Below, piece by piece: positions 48,251-59,768 of a stretch of DNA of 64,000 nt. The notes under the pieces were generated by a model, which saw nothing but the letters and a program-made list of their open reading frames with translations, was not told the origin of the DNA and ran no database searches. The stretch comes from Ciborinia camelliae (lineage: Eukaryota > Ascomycota > Leotiomycetes > Helotiales > Sclerotiniaceae): assembly GCA_025890175.1 (NCBI GenBank), contig JANPYM010000001.1, positions 5,032,378 through 5,096,377 of the forward strand. The letters are read 5' to 3'. Position 1 is the stretch's first letter; every line of letters begins with the position of its first letter. The position numbers and the translations under genes were made by a program.

Positions 48251-49944
48251 ATATAAGATTTTATTATTATATAATATTTAAAAAAAAAAAAAAATTAATA
48301 AAAAAAATAGATAATAATAATTTATAAAAAATTTATAAATTATGAATTTATTTAAATTTTCGTTTACAATATTAAAGATTAAAATAAATATATTTATAAT
48401 ATATTTGCAAAATATTTAATTAAAAATAAGGTTATATAATAATTTTAAAATAATAATAATAAATATCAAAATATATATTCTAAAAATTATATTATTAAAA
48501 TATAATCTTTATAATATTATAAAATATATTTTATATATAAATTTATAAAATTAAATTAAAAAATTACTATTTATATTTAATTATAAATAATTTTTATTAA
48601 AATTATATTTTACAATAATTATAAATAAATTTTAAAATTAAAAATTTAAATATATTAATATAAATTTGAAAAACCTATATTTTAATTATAATCAACTTTA
48701 TATTGTAATAATATAAAATAAAGATTTATAATATTTTTATATATTATTATTTTTAAAAAAAAAAAAAAAATCAAATAAAACAAATAATATTATATAATTA
48801 AAAATATTAAAAAATATTAATAATTAATAATATATTTAAATAATTTTTTTAATAAAACTTTTTAATATATATTATATTTTTTTTTATAATTTTTAAATCG
48901 AATTATTTATTTATACAATTAATTATTAAAAGGTTTTTATATAATTTGAAGAAAAAAAGCAATTATAATTTAAATAATAAATATATAATTTATTTTATTT
49001 TATTTTTTTTTTCTTTTTCTTTTTTTTCAAATTTTTTTTTTTTAATTTATTTTAATTATATATTATAATATTATTTTATTTTAAAATAACAAATTAATAT
49101 ATATATACTTAAAACTTTTTTTTTATTTTTATTAAAAATGCTTAATAAAAATTTATTATTATTTTTTTTACTCCTATCATTAATATTAATATTAATATTA
49201 ATATTATTATTATTATTGTTTTTATTTTTGTTTTTACTCCTATTACCCCATTTTATTATTACTGTTTTATTACCCCTCACCATCTTACATTTATTAATTT
49301 CATTAATAAAAAAAAATAATATTATTAATTTTATTATTAATAATAATAATTATAATAATTTCAATATATTTATTAAAATTTAATTTTTCTTAATTTTATA
49401 AAATTATATTATTCTAAATATTCTACCAAAAAATATTAGATTTTTTATATTTATTTAAAAAAAAAATATATTAAATAAATTTATAATTAATTAATTATTA
49501 TTTTTTAATTAATAATTTATGATATATTAAAATTTAACAAAAATTTTGTATTACTAAATATTAAAATAATGTTAAATCTTTTTAAAAAATTTTTTAATAA
49601 AATTAATTTATATTATAATTTTTTAAAAATAATTATTAAAATTTAAATTTTTTTTTTAAAATAATTTTAAATTAAAAATATAAATAATATTATTATAAAA
49701 TATATTTGATTAAAAAAACTTATAATATATATTTACAAATATATTTGAATTTATTATACAAACTGAAATTATTTTAATTATTTATTTTTATTTTATACTT
49801 TTAATAAAATATAAAGATTATAATATAAATATATTATAAATAAAGCAAATTTGCAAATTAAATATATAATATTAATCCAAAAATATTTTGAAAAGTTTTT
49901 TTTTATAATTATTTAATATATATTGTAATAAATTTAAATAAAAT
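48251..49944. other. AT-rich, unresolved
   Basis: No gene. A poly-T-rich segment around 48,990-49,290 with ATTATTATT and TTTTTATTTT runs gives simple-sequence reading frames on both strands that are not coding. Confidence 0.5.
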
Positions 49945-50090
49945 TATTGAACATGTAGTTTATTGTGTGTGTAGACTGAAGCTATGTGAACTGTAAAGTA
50001 GATAAGGGTACTGTACAACAGAGGAAGCTAAGCTACATTAGGAGGTGGGGTAGACCTCGGTCACTATAGTGAATAGTATGATCTTCAACA
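49945..50090 (-). mobile_element. Solo LTR, family B
   Basis: 146 bp, TATTGAACATG..GATCTTCAACA on the plus strand, with target duplication AAAAT (49940-49944 and 50091-50095). Confidence 0.87.
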
Positions 50091-50506
50091 AAAATAAAAA
50101 ATAAAAGAATTTATATATAAATAAAATAAATTTAAATTTTTAAAATAATAATAAATTAATTAAATTATTAAATATTATTATTAAATTATAATTAATATTA
50201 TTTAAATAATAAAACAAATTATATTATAATATATTTAATACCCCTAATAATATATAATTTAAAATTTAATTTTTTTGAAAATATAAATTCTAAAATTTAA
50301 TATTTTTAATAATATAATATTTAAAATATTTTTAAAAATATAAAAATTATTAAAAAACAAAATAGTATTTGAAAATTGATATAAATTAATTAAAAAAAAT
50401 ATATAAAATTTTATATAAAAATATTAGGTTTTATAAATATTTAATTAGTTTATAAAATTTTACAAATTATATAATATAAATTATAAGAAAAATTGTGAAA
50501 AATTAT

Positions 50507-50582
50507 AACCAATAATAATAGCTAAATCTATAATGAAGGCTATTATTATTGGTTGGCCCGAGCGGCCGTACTCAAAGCTTGT
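50507..50582 (-). repeat. Hairpin repeat H, copy 2
   Basis: AACCAATAATAATAGC and its exact inverse GCTATTATTATTGGTT enclose a short loop (50,507-50,554), followed by GGCCCGAGCGGCCGTACTCA and AAGCTTG. Inverted relative to copies 1 and 3. Confidence 0.75.
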
Positions 50583-50620
50583 AAATAAAGCTTTAAGGTT
50601 TAGATTATTATTAATACAAT

Positions 50621-50801
50621 TGTTGAAGATTATATCACTATACCACATTCACTATAATATAAATAACCAAGGTCACCAAGGTCTACCCCACCTCCTAAAG
50701 TAGCTTAGCTTCTTCTTATTGTACAGTACCCTTTATCTACTTTACAGTTTCTGTACATAGCTTTAGTCTATATACACAATACACACACTACATGTTCAAT
50801 A
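50621..50801 (+). mobile_element. LTR, family B, without matching duplications
   Basis: TGTTGAAGATTATATC..CATGTTCAATA, 181 bp. The flanks ACAAT and AATAT do not match, so it is not a simple solo insertion. Confidence 0.75.
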
Positions 50802-50929
50802 AATATATTTACTATCTACCTGCGGGTCTATAGTACTATTCCTAATACGTACTAGCTTATCTTTCTTAATCCACTGTACCTATTTTACAGTTTCTATATA
50901 GGTACTATATTTCTAGTCTGTACACATAT

Positions 50930-51440
50930 AATTAATATATTATAGACTTGGAACAAAAGTACTAATGTCCTGTAAATTTTAGCCGATTCATTATAAGCGA
51001 GATTAAGCGAGGACTTACTATGCGAGTTTTCTAGTCATTAAATGAAATAATGTATTGATTATGCAGGCTCAGGGTACTGTTCCCGCGCGGTTCCAGTATC
51101 CAGGTACAGTACTCCGGCAAGATACGGTGTCCGGCCTGTACTCGATTCAGGGTACCCAAACCCTAGTACTATTCAAAGTAAGATTTCATGTTTGTTTACT
51201 GAAGCGTAAGCTCGCTCAGAATACTCAAAATTGGGTCGACTACACCTATGATTACAAGGAGTTCAGCAAGCATATCACAGTATACGGTATACCAGCCATT
51301 ATACCCTTGGGTAACCCCTACAACCTTCGCAACAGTAGTAGGGGCCGGTTTTATCAAGTCATATAAGCATTGCTCTAACGGAGAATTGGCTTAGGAAGTG
51401 GCTTATAAGCAGCCTTACTATATACGAGCGTGGGCAAACC
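50930..51440. other. Island of normal composition in AT-rich DNA
   Basis: About 500 bp with balanced GC, apparently unmutated. Its right edge (51,420-51,490) is repeated in inverse orientation at 56,831-56,910. It contains an unrecognised reading frame listed separately. Confidence 0.7.
51055..51366 (+). CDS. Unrecognised reading frame in an unmutated island
   Basis: A 103-codon open frame in balanced-GC DNA surrounded by AT-rich relics. The peptide has no signal sequence, one KRK patch and a Tyr-rich segment (YTYDYKEFSK), and ends at TAA 51364-51366. A TATGCAG acceptor-like site at 51,060-51,066 would make it the last exon of a longer gene starting further left, so the true start is unknown. 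I recognise no family. It could be a captured host gene fragment, part of a transposon, or a lineage-specific gene. Confidence 0.3.
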   Translation: MIMQAQGTVPARFQYPGTVLRQDTVSGLYSIQGTQTLVLFKVRFHVCLLKRKLAQNTQNWVDYTYDYKEFSKHITVYGIPAIIPLGNPYNLRNSSRGRFYQVI

Positions 51441-51490
51441 CATGGAGCTTGAAACGTATTTTATTTTTAAAATATTTATAATAATAATAT

Positions 51491-51532
51491 TATTGAACGT
51501 GTAATATGTTATATTGTGTGTAAACTAAAGCT
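51491..51532 (-). mobile_element. Truncated family-B LTR
   Basis: Starts TATTGAACGTGTAATATG and breaks off after CTAAAGCTAT, where unrelated balanced-GC sequence (51,533-51,600) begins. Confidence 0.65.
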
Positions 51533-51654
51533 ATCCTTCGTGGAGGTTCGTGAAACCACTACATGACCCTTATAGAATATAAAAGGCTTATATAATGTTT
51601 ATACGATTTAAGCGATTTATATATTATATATATAGTATAATTTTTATATAATGT

Positions 51655-51809
51655 TATTGAACATGTAGTATGTATATTATGTGTAGACTAAAACTATGTA
51701 CAGGAACTATACTTTGATAAAAAATACTGTATAAGAAAAAGCTAAGCTATTTTAAAAAATGGGATAGATTTTGATGATCTTGATTATATTATAATAAATA
51801 TAATATAGT
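51655..51809 (-). mobile_element. Family-B LTR split by the copia insertion (left part)
   Basis: The LTR runs to ATATAGT at 51,809. Its missing end (ATAGTAATATAATTTTCAATA) reappears at 56,546-56,566 beyond the copia relic. Confidence 0.85.
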
Positions 51810-52929
51810 TATTGAACATGTAGTATGTGTATTGTGTAAGTGGACTAAAGCTATATACAGGAACTGTAAAGTAGATAAAGAATATTATACAATAAAGGAA
51901 ACTAAATTACTTTAGGTAGTAAAATAGATCTTGATTATTTATATTATTATAATAAATATGGTATAATAATATGATTTTCAATATTTTTTTTATAATTAAT
52001 AATTATTAAATTATATTTTAGGCCTTATTAACTTTTATAATAATTTATAATTATAATATTTATTTTTTAATGGAATTCAATTATCCCATATTATATAATA
52101 TAATTATATTATAATATAAAAGTATTTGAATTTTTTTTAAATATAATTGATTATCTTTTTTTTATATTTAAATTTATTTTAATATAATAAATAAAAAAGT
52201 TAATTGAAATTAATTATTTAATTAAAATATTTATAATTTAATTAATATTAATTATTTAAAATATTTTAAGTTTATTTTTATTTATTATATTATTTTTAAT
52301 ATTAATATATTTAGCTTTATTATAAAATTTGTTTTTTTTAATTTGATTAATATTATTTTTATTATTTATAAATAATATTAAAATAAATAGTTTTATTTTT
52401 ATATATTTTTTTAAATTTATAATTAATTTTTTTATTTATATAAATTTTTTAATATTTTTGTTTGTAATAATTATTTTTATTTTTATAATATTTTAAAAAA
52501 TAGATTTTTATTTAATTAATAATTAAATGATTACTTTTTTATATTATATAATAATAATCCTTTATATAAATTTTCGATATTGTTTTAAACCTTATATCGA
52601 ATTAATATAAATTATATATTTTAAAAAAGATTGTTGTAAATAATTAAAATATAAAATTTTAAGAAAAAAGATTTTTATAATATATTAAAACAAATGTTTT
52701 GTAAATATAAAATATTATATTCTAAATAATTATATTATTTTTGTAAATTGTTTTATAATAAAAAAAATATTTAATTAAATTGTATTTAATAAATAAATAT
52801 AAAAATTTATTATTTAAAAATAAAGATTTTTTTTATTATTAAAAAATAAATTATTAAAATTAATTTTATATATTATTATATTAAAAAATATTTATATTGA
52901 TTTAAAATCTTTATATTTTTATTTAATAT

Positions 52930-53330
52930 TAATTTTTTTTTTAATAAAATTAATAATTATATATTTATCAATTAATAATAAATTATTAATATATAATAAA
53001 AAAAATATTTTTTTTTTAATAAAAAAATTTGGATTTGTAAATAATAAAATTAATTTAATATTTTTTAAAAAATTTTAAATAATAAATTATTATATTTAAA
53101 ATGTTTGTTTTAATTTATAAAAAAAAAATTTTAGTTTAAAATAGTAAATATTTGAATTTCTTTTTAATATTTTTATAATTTTTGAAAAAACTTTTTTAAA
53201 AAATTAAGGTATTTTTATTAGAATTTTAATATTTATTAATTTGTTATTTAAAAATGTTGTATTAATATTTATATTATTAATTTCAAAATCTTTAATAATA
53301 GTTTTTGTAAATATAATTTGCAATATAAAA
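52930..53330 (-). pseudogene. Copia reverse transcriptase remnant
   Basis: Minus-strand peptides broken by stops match copia motifs in order. An INTTFLNNKL segment (53,236-53,262; family D.KTAFLNG), a FFFYKLKQTF segment (53,100-53,140; family KSLYGLKQA) and a YINNLLLI segment (52,970-52,995; family YVDDLLI, both Asp codons now reading Asn) are visible. Not functional. Confidence 0.78.
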
Positions 53331-55478
53331 TATTTATTAATTTCTATAAATGTTTTTTTAAAATTAATATTTTTTATTAAAAATAATTTTTAATTATAAA
53401 TTATGCTTTTTTTTGATAATTTATTTAAATTAATTTAATTTGTTTTTCAAAATTTATTTAAAAATTATTAATTTTATTTTTTTTGAAATTATTTAAAAAA
53501 TTTCCAAAATATTATTTTTTTGCAAACTTTTTAATTCGAATTTAATAACAAATATTTATATTAAAGTATTTTTTTATATAATATTTTTAAAATTTATTAT
53601 TTTAATTAATATTTTGATATAAATTTGTTTTTCAATATTATTAATATTTATTTTTAAAGTTTTAATTTATTAAACAATTTGATTATTAAAAAAAAAATTT
53701 AAATTTTTTTTTATAAAAATTAGGTTTTAATTAGTTTTTTCATTTTGTAAAATAATTAAAGAAATAATATTATTTACTTTTTTTTTTTTTAAAGAATTTT
53801 TTATTTAAAATAATAAACTTTTTTTTTGTTTATATTAAATATAAAAATTTATAAATTTATATTAAATTGTTTTTTGATTAAAATATTTTTAAATAAAAAA
53901 TTGTATTTATTAAAATTAATATTTATAATTTTAATAATTTTTTTAAAAAACAAATTTAATAATAAGTATATATAATATTTTTTTATTTTTATAAAAATAT
54001 AATTTTTTTTTAATATTTTTAATTTGAATTTTTTTGTTAGTTTTTTTGAATGTTAAAGATTTTAAATAAATGTTTTATAATTAAAGATTTGAAATTTTGA
54101 AAAATTAAACAATTTGTTATAATATATTTTGAAAAGAATAATTATAAATAAGAATAAATTGATATTATCGAATAAAAGTATATATAAAAAATTGATTTAT
54201 TAATTAAATAATATATTTTATAATAATTCTTTATTAATTAGTTTTTAATTTAATTTGAAATAATAAATTTTAGGATTTAGTATTAATATTTTGGAATTTT
54301 TTTTTTGTAATATTATTTATAAAATGTTTTTTAAAAAGAAAAGGTTTAAATTATTAATTAATCTTTTTAAATTTTTTTGGAAATTAAATATTAAATTTTT
54401 TTTTCTTATTATTGGTTTATATAATTATAATTTTTGAATGAGATTTTTTTTTAATTATTTAAAATAAATTTATTAATATTGAAATAATAATTATAACTTT
54501 TTTATTTGAAATATATTAAATTTAATTAATTTAAATTATATTATTAATAATAATAATAAAATATTAATTTTTAATTAAAAAAATTAATTGTATTTTAAAA
54601 AAATTATAATAAATTTAATAAAGTTTAATAAATATATAAATAATTATATATTTATTAAAATACTTTTTTATTTGTTTTATAAAACAAAATTTATAAACTT
54701 TTTGTTTTTTTGTTTTAATTTTTTTATTAAATTTAAAATTAATTATATATTTTTTGAATTAATTTAATTAATTATAATTTAAATATTTAAAATATTTATA
54801 AATAAGTTTTATAGATATTTTATTTAAATTTTTATTTTTATTATATAATCAAAATAGATTATTAAAAAATATATAAGTTTTTTGATTTTTTAATAATAAA
54901 ATATAATTAATTGAATTTTTAATACAATATAAAATTGTTTTTAAATATAATTTTGTGATTAAAATTTGTAAATAAATTAATAAAAATAAATTAAATAAAA
55001 TTGAATTTAAATATAAATTATATTTTAAATAATATTATTGTTTCGATTTTAATTTTTTCAAAAACAATATTTTTGATAAAAAAGTTATTAATAATTTTTA
55101 TATTTTTAAAAATTAATTAATATTGAATATATTTCAAATTATTAATTTATTTAATAAAATATTGGGAAATATTAAAATCAAATATTTATTTAATTAAATT
55201 AATTATATATATAATTAAATTAAAATCAATAATATTATTATATTAATTATTAACAAAATTAATTTTAATATTTTTATTTTTATTTTTATTTTTTTTATTA
55301 ATAAAACCTTTTTTATTATTTTTAATATTTTTTTAAATTTTTATTAAAATATAATAATTTTTCTAATAATATTTTATTTTCAAATAAAAACAATATTAAT
55401 TCCTAATAATTTTATTAATATTATTTTCGAAATTATTTTTATTTTTATTTTAATTATTTTGTTTAAAATTATTACAAT

Positions 55479-55640
55479 TATTGAACATGTAGTATGTGTG
55501 TAGACTAGAGCTATGTACAGGAACTGTAAAGTAGGTAGAGGGTACTGTACAATAGAGGAAGCTAAGCTACTTTAGGTAGTGGGGTAGACCTCGGTCATCC
55601 ATGCTATAGTGAATATGGTATAGTGATATGATCTTCAACA
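55479..55640 (-). mobile_element. Solo LTR, family B, nested in the copia relic
   Basis: 162 bp, TATTGAACATGTAG..GATCTTCAACA on the plus strand, with target duplication ACAAT on both sides. Much less mutated than the surrounding copia DNA. Confidence 0.88.
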
Positions 55641-56579
55641 ACAATTATTATAATTTTGAAATTTATTATATCGTTTTTTTTTATTATATTTATACTATAA
55701 TTTTTAATTATTAATAATATTTGTTATTGTTATTATAATTAGTTTTTTTGTTATTATAAAGATAATTATAATATTTTAAAAAAAAAGATTAAAATTGAAA
55801 ACAAATATTTTAGTTTATTATTATTTAAATAATTCAAAAATCTTAATTAAAAATTATTAAAAAACTTTTTTATTATTAATAATTTAAATATTAAAAAAGA
55901 TTTATTATTAAAAATAATAAAATAATTAAATTTTGAAATTAAATTTGATATAATAAAATTGTTTTTTGATTTTTATAATAAATTATAAATATATTAAATT
56001 ATTATTTTTTTTCAATATTTTTTACATATCAATAATATTAAAATTTCAAACAAAAAATATCAAAATTAAATAATATATATTATTAATATTAAAATTTAAA
56101 ATTAATAAAATATAATTATAATATTTTTTATAATTATTAAACAAATTTTTATTATTTAAAATATTTAGTTTTTTTTTAATATCTTTTATAATATTAATTA
56201 TTTCAATAAAAATTAATATCAAAAAAATCAAATTTTTAAATTTATTTCAATTATTATTTTTAAATATAATTACTTTTTTTTATTTTATAATAATAAAAAA
56301 AAAATCAAAAAAAATCATATTTATATTTAATATAATTATTAATAAAATACAATTATATAAATTTTATAATTTATTAAATATATAATATATATATTATATA
56401 AATAAATTAAAATTATATATAAAAATTATAAAATAAATAAAAAATACTATATAATAAAAAAAATTAAGCTATTTTAAATAATGAAATAAATCTTAGTTAT
56501 CCATATTATTATAATAAATATAATATAGTGATATAATTTTTAATAATAGTAATATAATTTTCAATATTTCCTTTATAAT

Positions 56580-56748
56580 TATTAAACATATAGTATGTAT
56601 ATTGTGTGTGTGGACTAAAGCTATCTACAAGTAGGTAGAGGGTACTGTACAACAGAGGAAGCTAAGCTACATTTGGAGGTGGGTAGACCTCGGTGACCTC
56701 GGTCATTCATACTATAGTGAATATAGTATAGTGATATGATCTTCAACA
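56580..56748 (-). mobile_element. LTR, family B
   Basis: 169 bp, TATTAAACATATAG..GATCTTCAACA on the plus strand. Flanks ATAAT and AATAT do not match. Confidence 0.8.
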
Positions 56749-56820
56749 AATATACTAGCTTAAAGTTAATCCGCTTCTCCTTTTCCATTCCCCCCCCCCC
56801 TTGACCTCTTTTTTCAAGCT

Positions 56821-56830
56821 NNNNNNNNNN
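56821..56830. other. Assembly gap, 10 N
   Basis: Ten N bases between a C-homopolymer-bearing end (ten C near 56,790) and AT-rich sequence. Confidence 0.99.
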
Positions 56831-56910
56831 TAATATATTATTATTATAAATATTTTAAAAATAAAATACTTTTTAAACTCTATAGATTTGCCCACACTCG
56901 TAGATATATA
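56831..56910 (-). repeat. Inverted copy of 51,420-51,490
   Basis: TAAATATTTTAAAAATAAAA followed by a TTTGCCCAC(A/G)CTCGTA segment, matching the reverse complement of the right edge of the 50,930 island. It ends about 0.5 kb upstream of the secreted cysteine-rich protein gene. Confidence 0.75.
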
Positions 56911-57422
56911 TATATATACTCACGTGATCCAATCGCAGTAAAGTGAAAGGGTCGTTTTTGCTCCTGCCTCGAAACCCTTCCACTTCGTTTCAGGCATATC
57001 TTCAATTCATACTCCTTCATCTTCGAAACTATCTGATTTTCTACAACCTTCTTTTAAGATAGAAGCTATTATATAGATAAGATAAGAAACATGAAACCTT
57101 TGAAATATACTTTTACAATAATCATTGCCAAGTTTTGATGTGTAAATAAATATCTTAAAACTCAATTTCAGTTAATAAAGTTTCTATCTAAACAACCTTG
57201 TTAGGTACAAGATAACCTTATTGATAAATATAAGAATATTGAATCATTTACATTTATAATAACTCAGGTATAAAAGAAAAGATATCACCCATGGGTAGTT
57301 ATTGAGGAAAACGTTTTGTATTACTATTATCACTTTCACTTCGATATAATCACAGTATACACTCACTTCACGAAAACCATCACCCACACACACACTCTCT
57401 CTTTCTCTTTAAAATCGTCAAA

Positions 57423-57793
57423 ATGGTCAAATTCTCTGCCGTCGCTTTGTTTCTCATTGGCGCCATCAGTGTGCAAGCTTGCACTTATTGCCAATGCCTC
57501 TTCCAAGATAGGTCTCATTGTTGTGTATATCAAGTAAAGAATTCCAGCGTTTTATTAACGCTTCCAGTTTCGATGCAGAGCTAATTTTATATTAACAATA
57601 GATCGAGGATGCTGGCAACATCGATTGCAATAAGGTTTGCGGCCAAGCTCGTCGTGCTGATAGCTTTGTTACGGATGCCGAAGGGGACAACCATAGAATC
57701 AAAATCGGTACTCCTTGCAATGCTCAAGGAATATACAAATGTGCTACTTGGTGGCAAAGTGGAAATCGCACTCCATGTTACAAAAACAAGTAG
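57423..57793 (+). CDS. Small secreted cysteine-rich protein, candidate effector
   Basis: Two exons, 57423-57533 and 57602-57793, with a 68-nt intron (GTAAAG..AATAG), encode 100 residues. Residues 1-19 (MVKFSAVALFLIGAISVQA) form a signal peptide. The 81-residue mature chain has ten cysteines (20, 23, 25, 33, 34, 46, 50, 76, 84, 96), starting CTYCQC and including an HCC pair, a DCNKVC segment and RTPC near the end, so up to five disulphides. Without splicing the frame stops in the intron. Base composition is normal and no RIP damage is visible, although AT-rich relics and minisatellites lie on both sides. Small size, secretion, cysteine richness and location are typical of effectors of plant-associated fungi. 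I cannot assign a named family; a defensin-like or other secreted peptide is possible. Confidence 0.78.
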
Positions 57794-58082
57794 ACTCTAG
57801 AGTCTAGACTGAGAGGTACGGAGTGCTCAAGCTATGCAGGTGGATGAATGTGGATGTGGGATGTGGATTATGTAAGCCGCGTCCATATGTTAACGCAGAT
57901 TATATAAGCCGGGTGATGTTTCTTCGAAGTTTTGTATTAATAGTCGGCGTGGGCTCCTACCTACGTCCCTACGGTAGTCGGTGTATTTAATTAAGGATTT
58001 TTATTTAATTAGAGATTCCGGATAAAAGTTGATACTTTCCGAACTTATTGAATAAATCAAATATTCTAAAAAAACTTATTTA
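57794..58082. other. 3' flank of the effector candidate
   Basis: Normal composition falling to AT-rich. It holds two TAAGCCG(C/G)GT segments about 40 bp apart. No gene. Confidence 0.5.
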
Positions 58083-58257
58083 TAACTTATAAGCTTTGCC
58101 TCCGGCCCCTCGGTGCCGGGAAAAACGATTCGCCTCACTGCGCTCATCGAATCATTTTTCAGGGCATCTTAGGATCTACAGCGCAGCTCGTCTGCCGGAG
58201 GCTATCAAATATCTAATCTGGTAATATTGAAGCTATTCGCAAAATCCCTTTTTTTTG
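58083..58257 (+). mobile_element. Minisatellite-tailed repeat, copy 1 (body)
   Basis: Balanced-GC body with an inverted pair GCCTCCGGC/GCCGGAGGC and a second pair GATTCG/CGAATC. Its last 62 bp (58184-58245, CAGCTCGTCTGCCGGAGGC..TTCGCAAAAT) match copy 2 almost exactly. It ends in a T run and then the 12-nt array. SINE-like organisation; no polymerase III box recognised. Confidence 0.6.
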
Positions 58258-58261
58258 AAAT

Positions 58262-58665
58262 AAAATAATTAAGAAAATAATTAAGAAAATAATTAAGAAA
58301 ATAATTAAGAAAATAATTAAGAAAATAATTAAGAAAATAATTAAGAAAATAATTAAGAAAATAATTAAGAAAATAATTAAGAAAATAATTAAGAAAATAA
58401 TTAAGAAAATAATTAAGAAAATAATTAAGAAAATAATTAAGAAAATAATTAAGAAAATAATTAAGAAAATAATTAAGAAAATAATTAAGAAAATAATTAA
58501 GAAAATAATTAAGAAAATAATTAAGAAAATAATTAAGAAAATAATTAAGAAAATAATTAAGAAAATAATTAAGAAAATAATTAAGAAAATAATTAAGAAA
58601 ATAATTAAGAAAATAATTAAGAAAATAATTAAGAAAATAATTAAGAAAATAATTAATAAAATAAT
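58262..58665. repeat. 12-nt minisatellite AAAATAATTAAG
   Basis: About 33 nearly perfect units, directly after repeat body copy 1. Confidence 0.95.
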
Positions 58666-58885
58666 TTTTAATAATAAATTTCCTTATAATTATAAAAATA
58701 ATAAGAAATAATTAATTATTTTAAAAATATAATATAATTTTTAATTTTATTATATTTCAAATATTAATTGTTTTAATTTTTATTTATAATTTAATTAATT
58801 ATTAATTATTATTTTTAAAATTTATATAATTTATCTATTTTTTTTTTTTTTTTTTTTTTTATTAATTATTATTTTTAAATTTTAT

Positions 58886-59063
58886 ATAAACGAGCTTTGA
58901 GTACGGCCGCTCGGGCCGACCAATAATAAGAGCCCTCGCCATAGGCTCGGTCTTTATTATTGGCTACGGCCCTTCACGACCTCCCTCGCAGCTCGTCTGC
59001 CGGAGGCTATCAGATACCTAATCTGGTAATATTGAAGCTATTCGCAAAATTCCATTTTTTTTT
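58886..59063 (+). mobile_element. Minisatellite-tailed repeat, copy 2 (body), with hairpin repeat H copy 3
   Basis: Begins with hairpin repeat H (58,890-58,966: GAGCTTTGAGTACGGCCGCT.. then CCAATAATAAGAGCC and inverse GGCTCGGTCTTTATTATTGG), continues ACGGCCCTTCACGACCTCCC, and ends in the 62-bp segment (58989-59050) shared with copy 1, a T run and a 12-nt array. Confidence 0.65.
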
Positions 59064-59065
59064 TG

Positions 59066-59176
59066 AAATAAAATAATTAATAAAATAATTAATAAAATAA
59101 TTAATAAAACAATTAATAAAACAATTAATAAAACAATTAATAAAACAATTAATAAAATAATTAATAAAATAATTAT
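59066..59176. repeat. 12-nt minisatellite AAAATAATTAAT
   Basis: About nine units, some with AAAACAATTAAT. It follows body copy 2 exactly as the AAAATAATTAAG array follows copy 1. Confidence 0.9.
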
Positions 59177-59199
59177 TAATAATAAATTTCTTTATAGTT

Positions 59200-59768
59200 T
59201 ATCTATTTCTTTTTAATTTTTTTAATTTTTTTTCTTTTCTTTTTCTTTTTCTTTTTCTATTTCTATTTTCATTTTTTTCAATCTTTTTATTATTAATTAT
59301 TATTTTTACTTTTTATTTTTTATTTTTTACTTTTTTTATATTTCATTTTTTATTTTTCATTTTTTACTTTTTTTATTTTTTATTTTTTAATTCTTTTTTT
59401 ATTCTTTTTTTTATTCTTTTTTTTATTCTTCTTTTTATTCTTCTTTTTATTCATTTTTTTATTCATTTTTTTATTCATTTTTTTATTTATTTTTTTATTT
59501 ATTTTTTTATTCATTTTTTTATTATTTATAAAAATTATATGTTTTATATATATTTTTCTTTAATTTTTTATAAAAAGTTTTATTTATTTTTTTTCAATTC
59601 TTTTAATTATTAATTAATATTTTCAAAATTTATATATTTATATTTATATTTATATTTAATTTTCTTTCTTTTTAATTTTTTTATCAATTCATTTAATTAT
59701 CTTTTAATTTTATTTTTTATTTCTTTTAAATTTTGCTTTTATTCCTTTTTTAATTTTCTTTATTAATT
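59200..59768. repeat. T-rich simple sequence
   Basis: Irregular TTTTTC, TTTTTTATTC and TTTATTTAT runs, including about eleven units of (T)nATTC at 59,396-59,520. No coding signal. Confidence 0.75.

Larger units (their letters stand above)
51810..56545 (-). mobile_element. Full-length Ty1/copia relic, RIP-like mutated
   Basis: Bounded by family-B LTRs of 174 bp at 51810-51983 (3' LTR) and 56372-56545 (5' LTR) with target duplication ATAGT (51805-51809 and 56546-56550). The 5' LTR is followed on the minus strand by the AATTATAAA leader. Copia-type reverse transcriptase remnants lie at 52,930-53,330. It interrupts an older family-B LTR and itself contains a solo family-B LTR at 55479-55640. Total 4,736 bp, about 4.6 kb without the nested LTR, a normal copia size. 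This links LTR family B to a copia element. Confidence 0.88.

Noticed and set aside
49071..49383. Open frames on both strands in T-rich DNA
   Set aside because: Simple sequence (TTA/TTT codons) in degraded DNA, no coding features.
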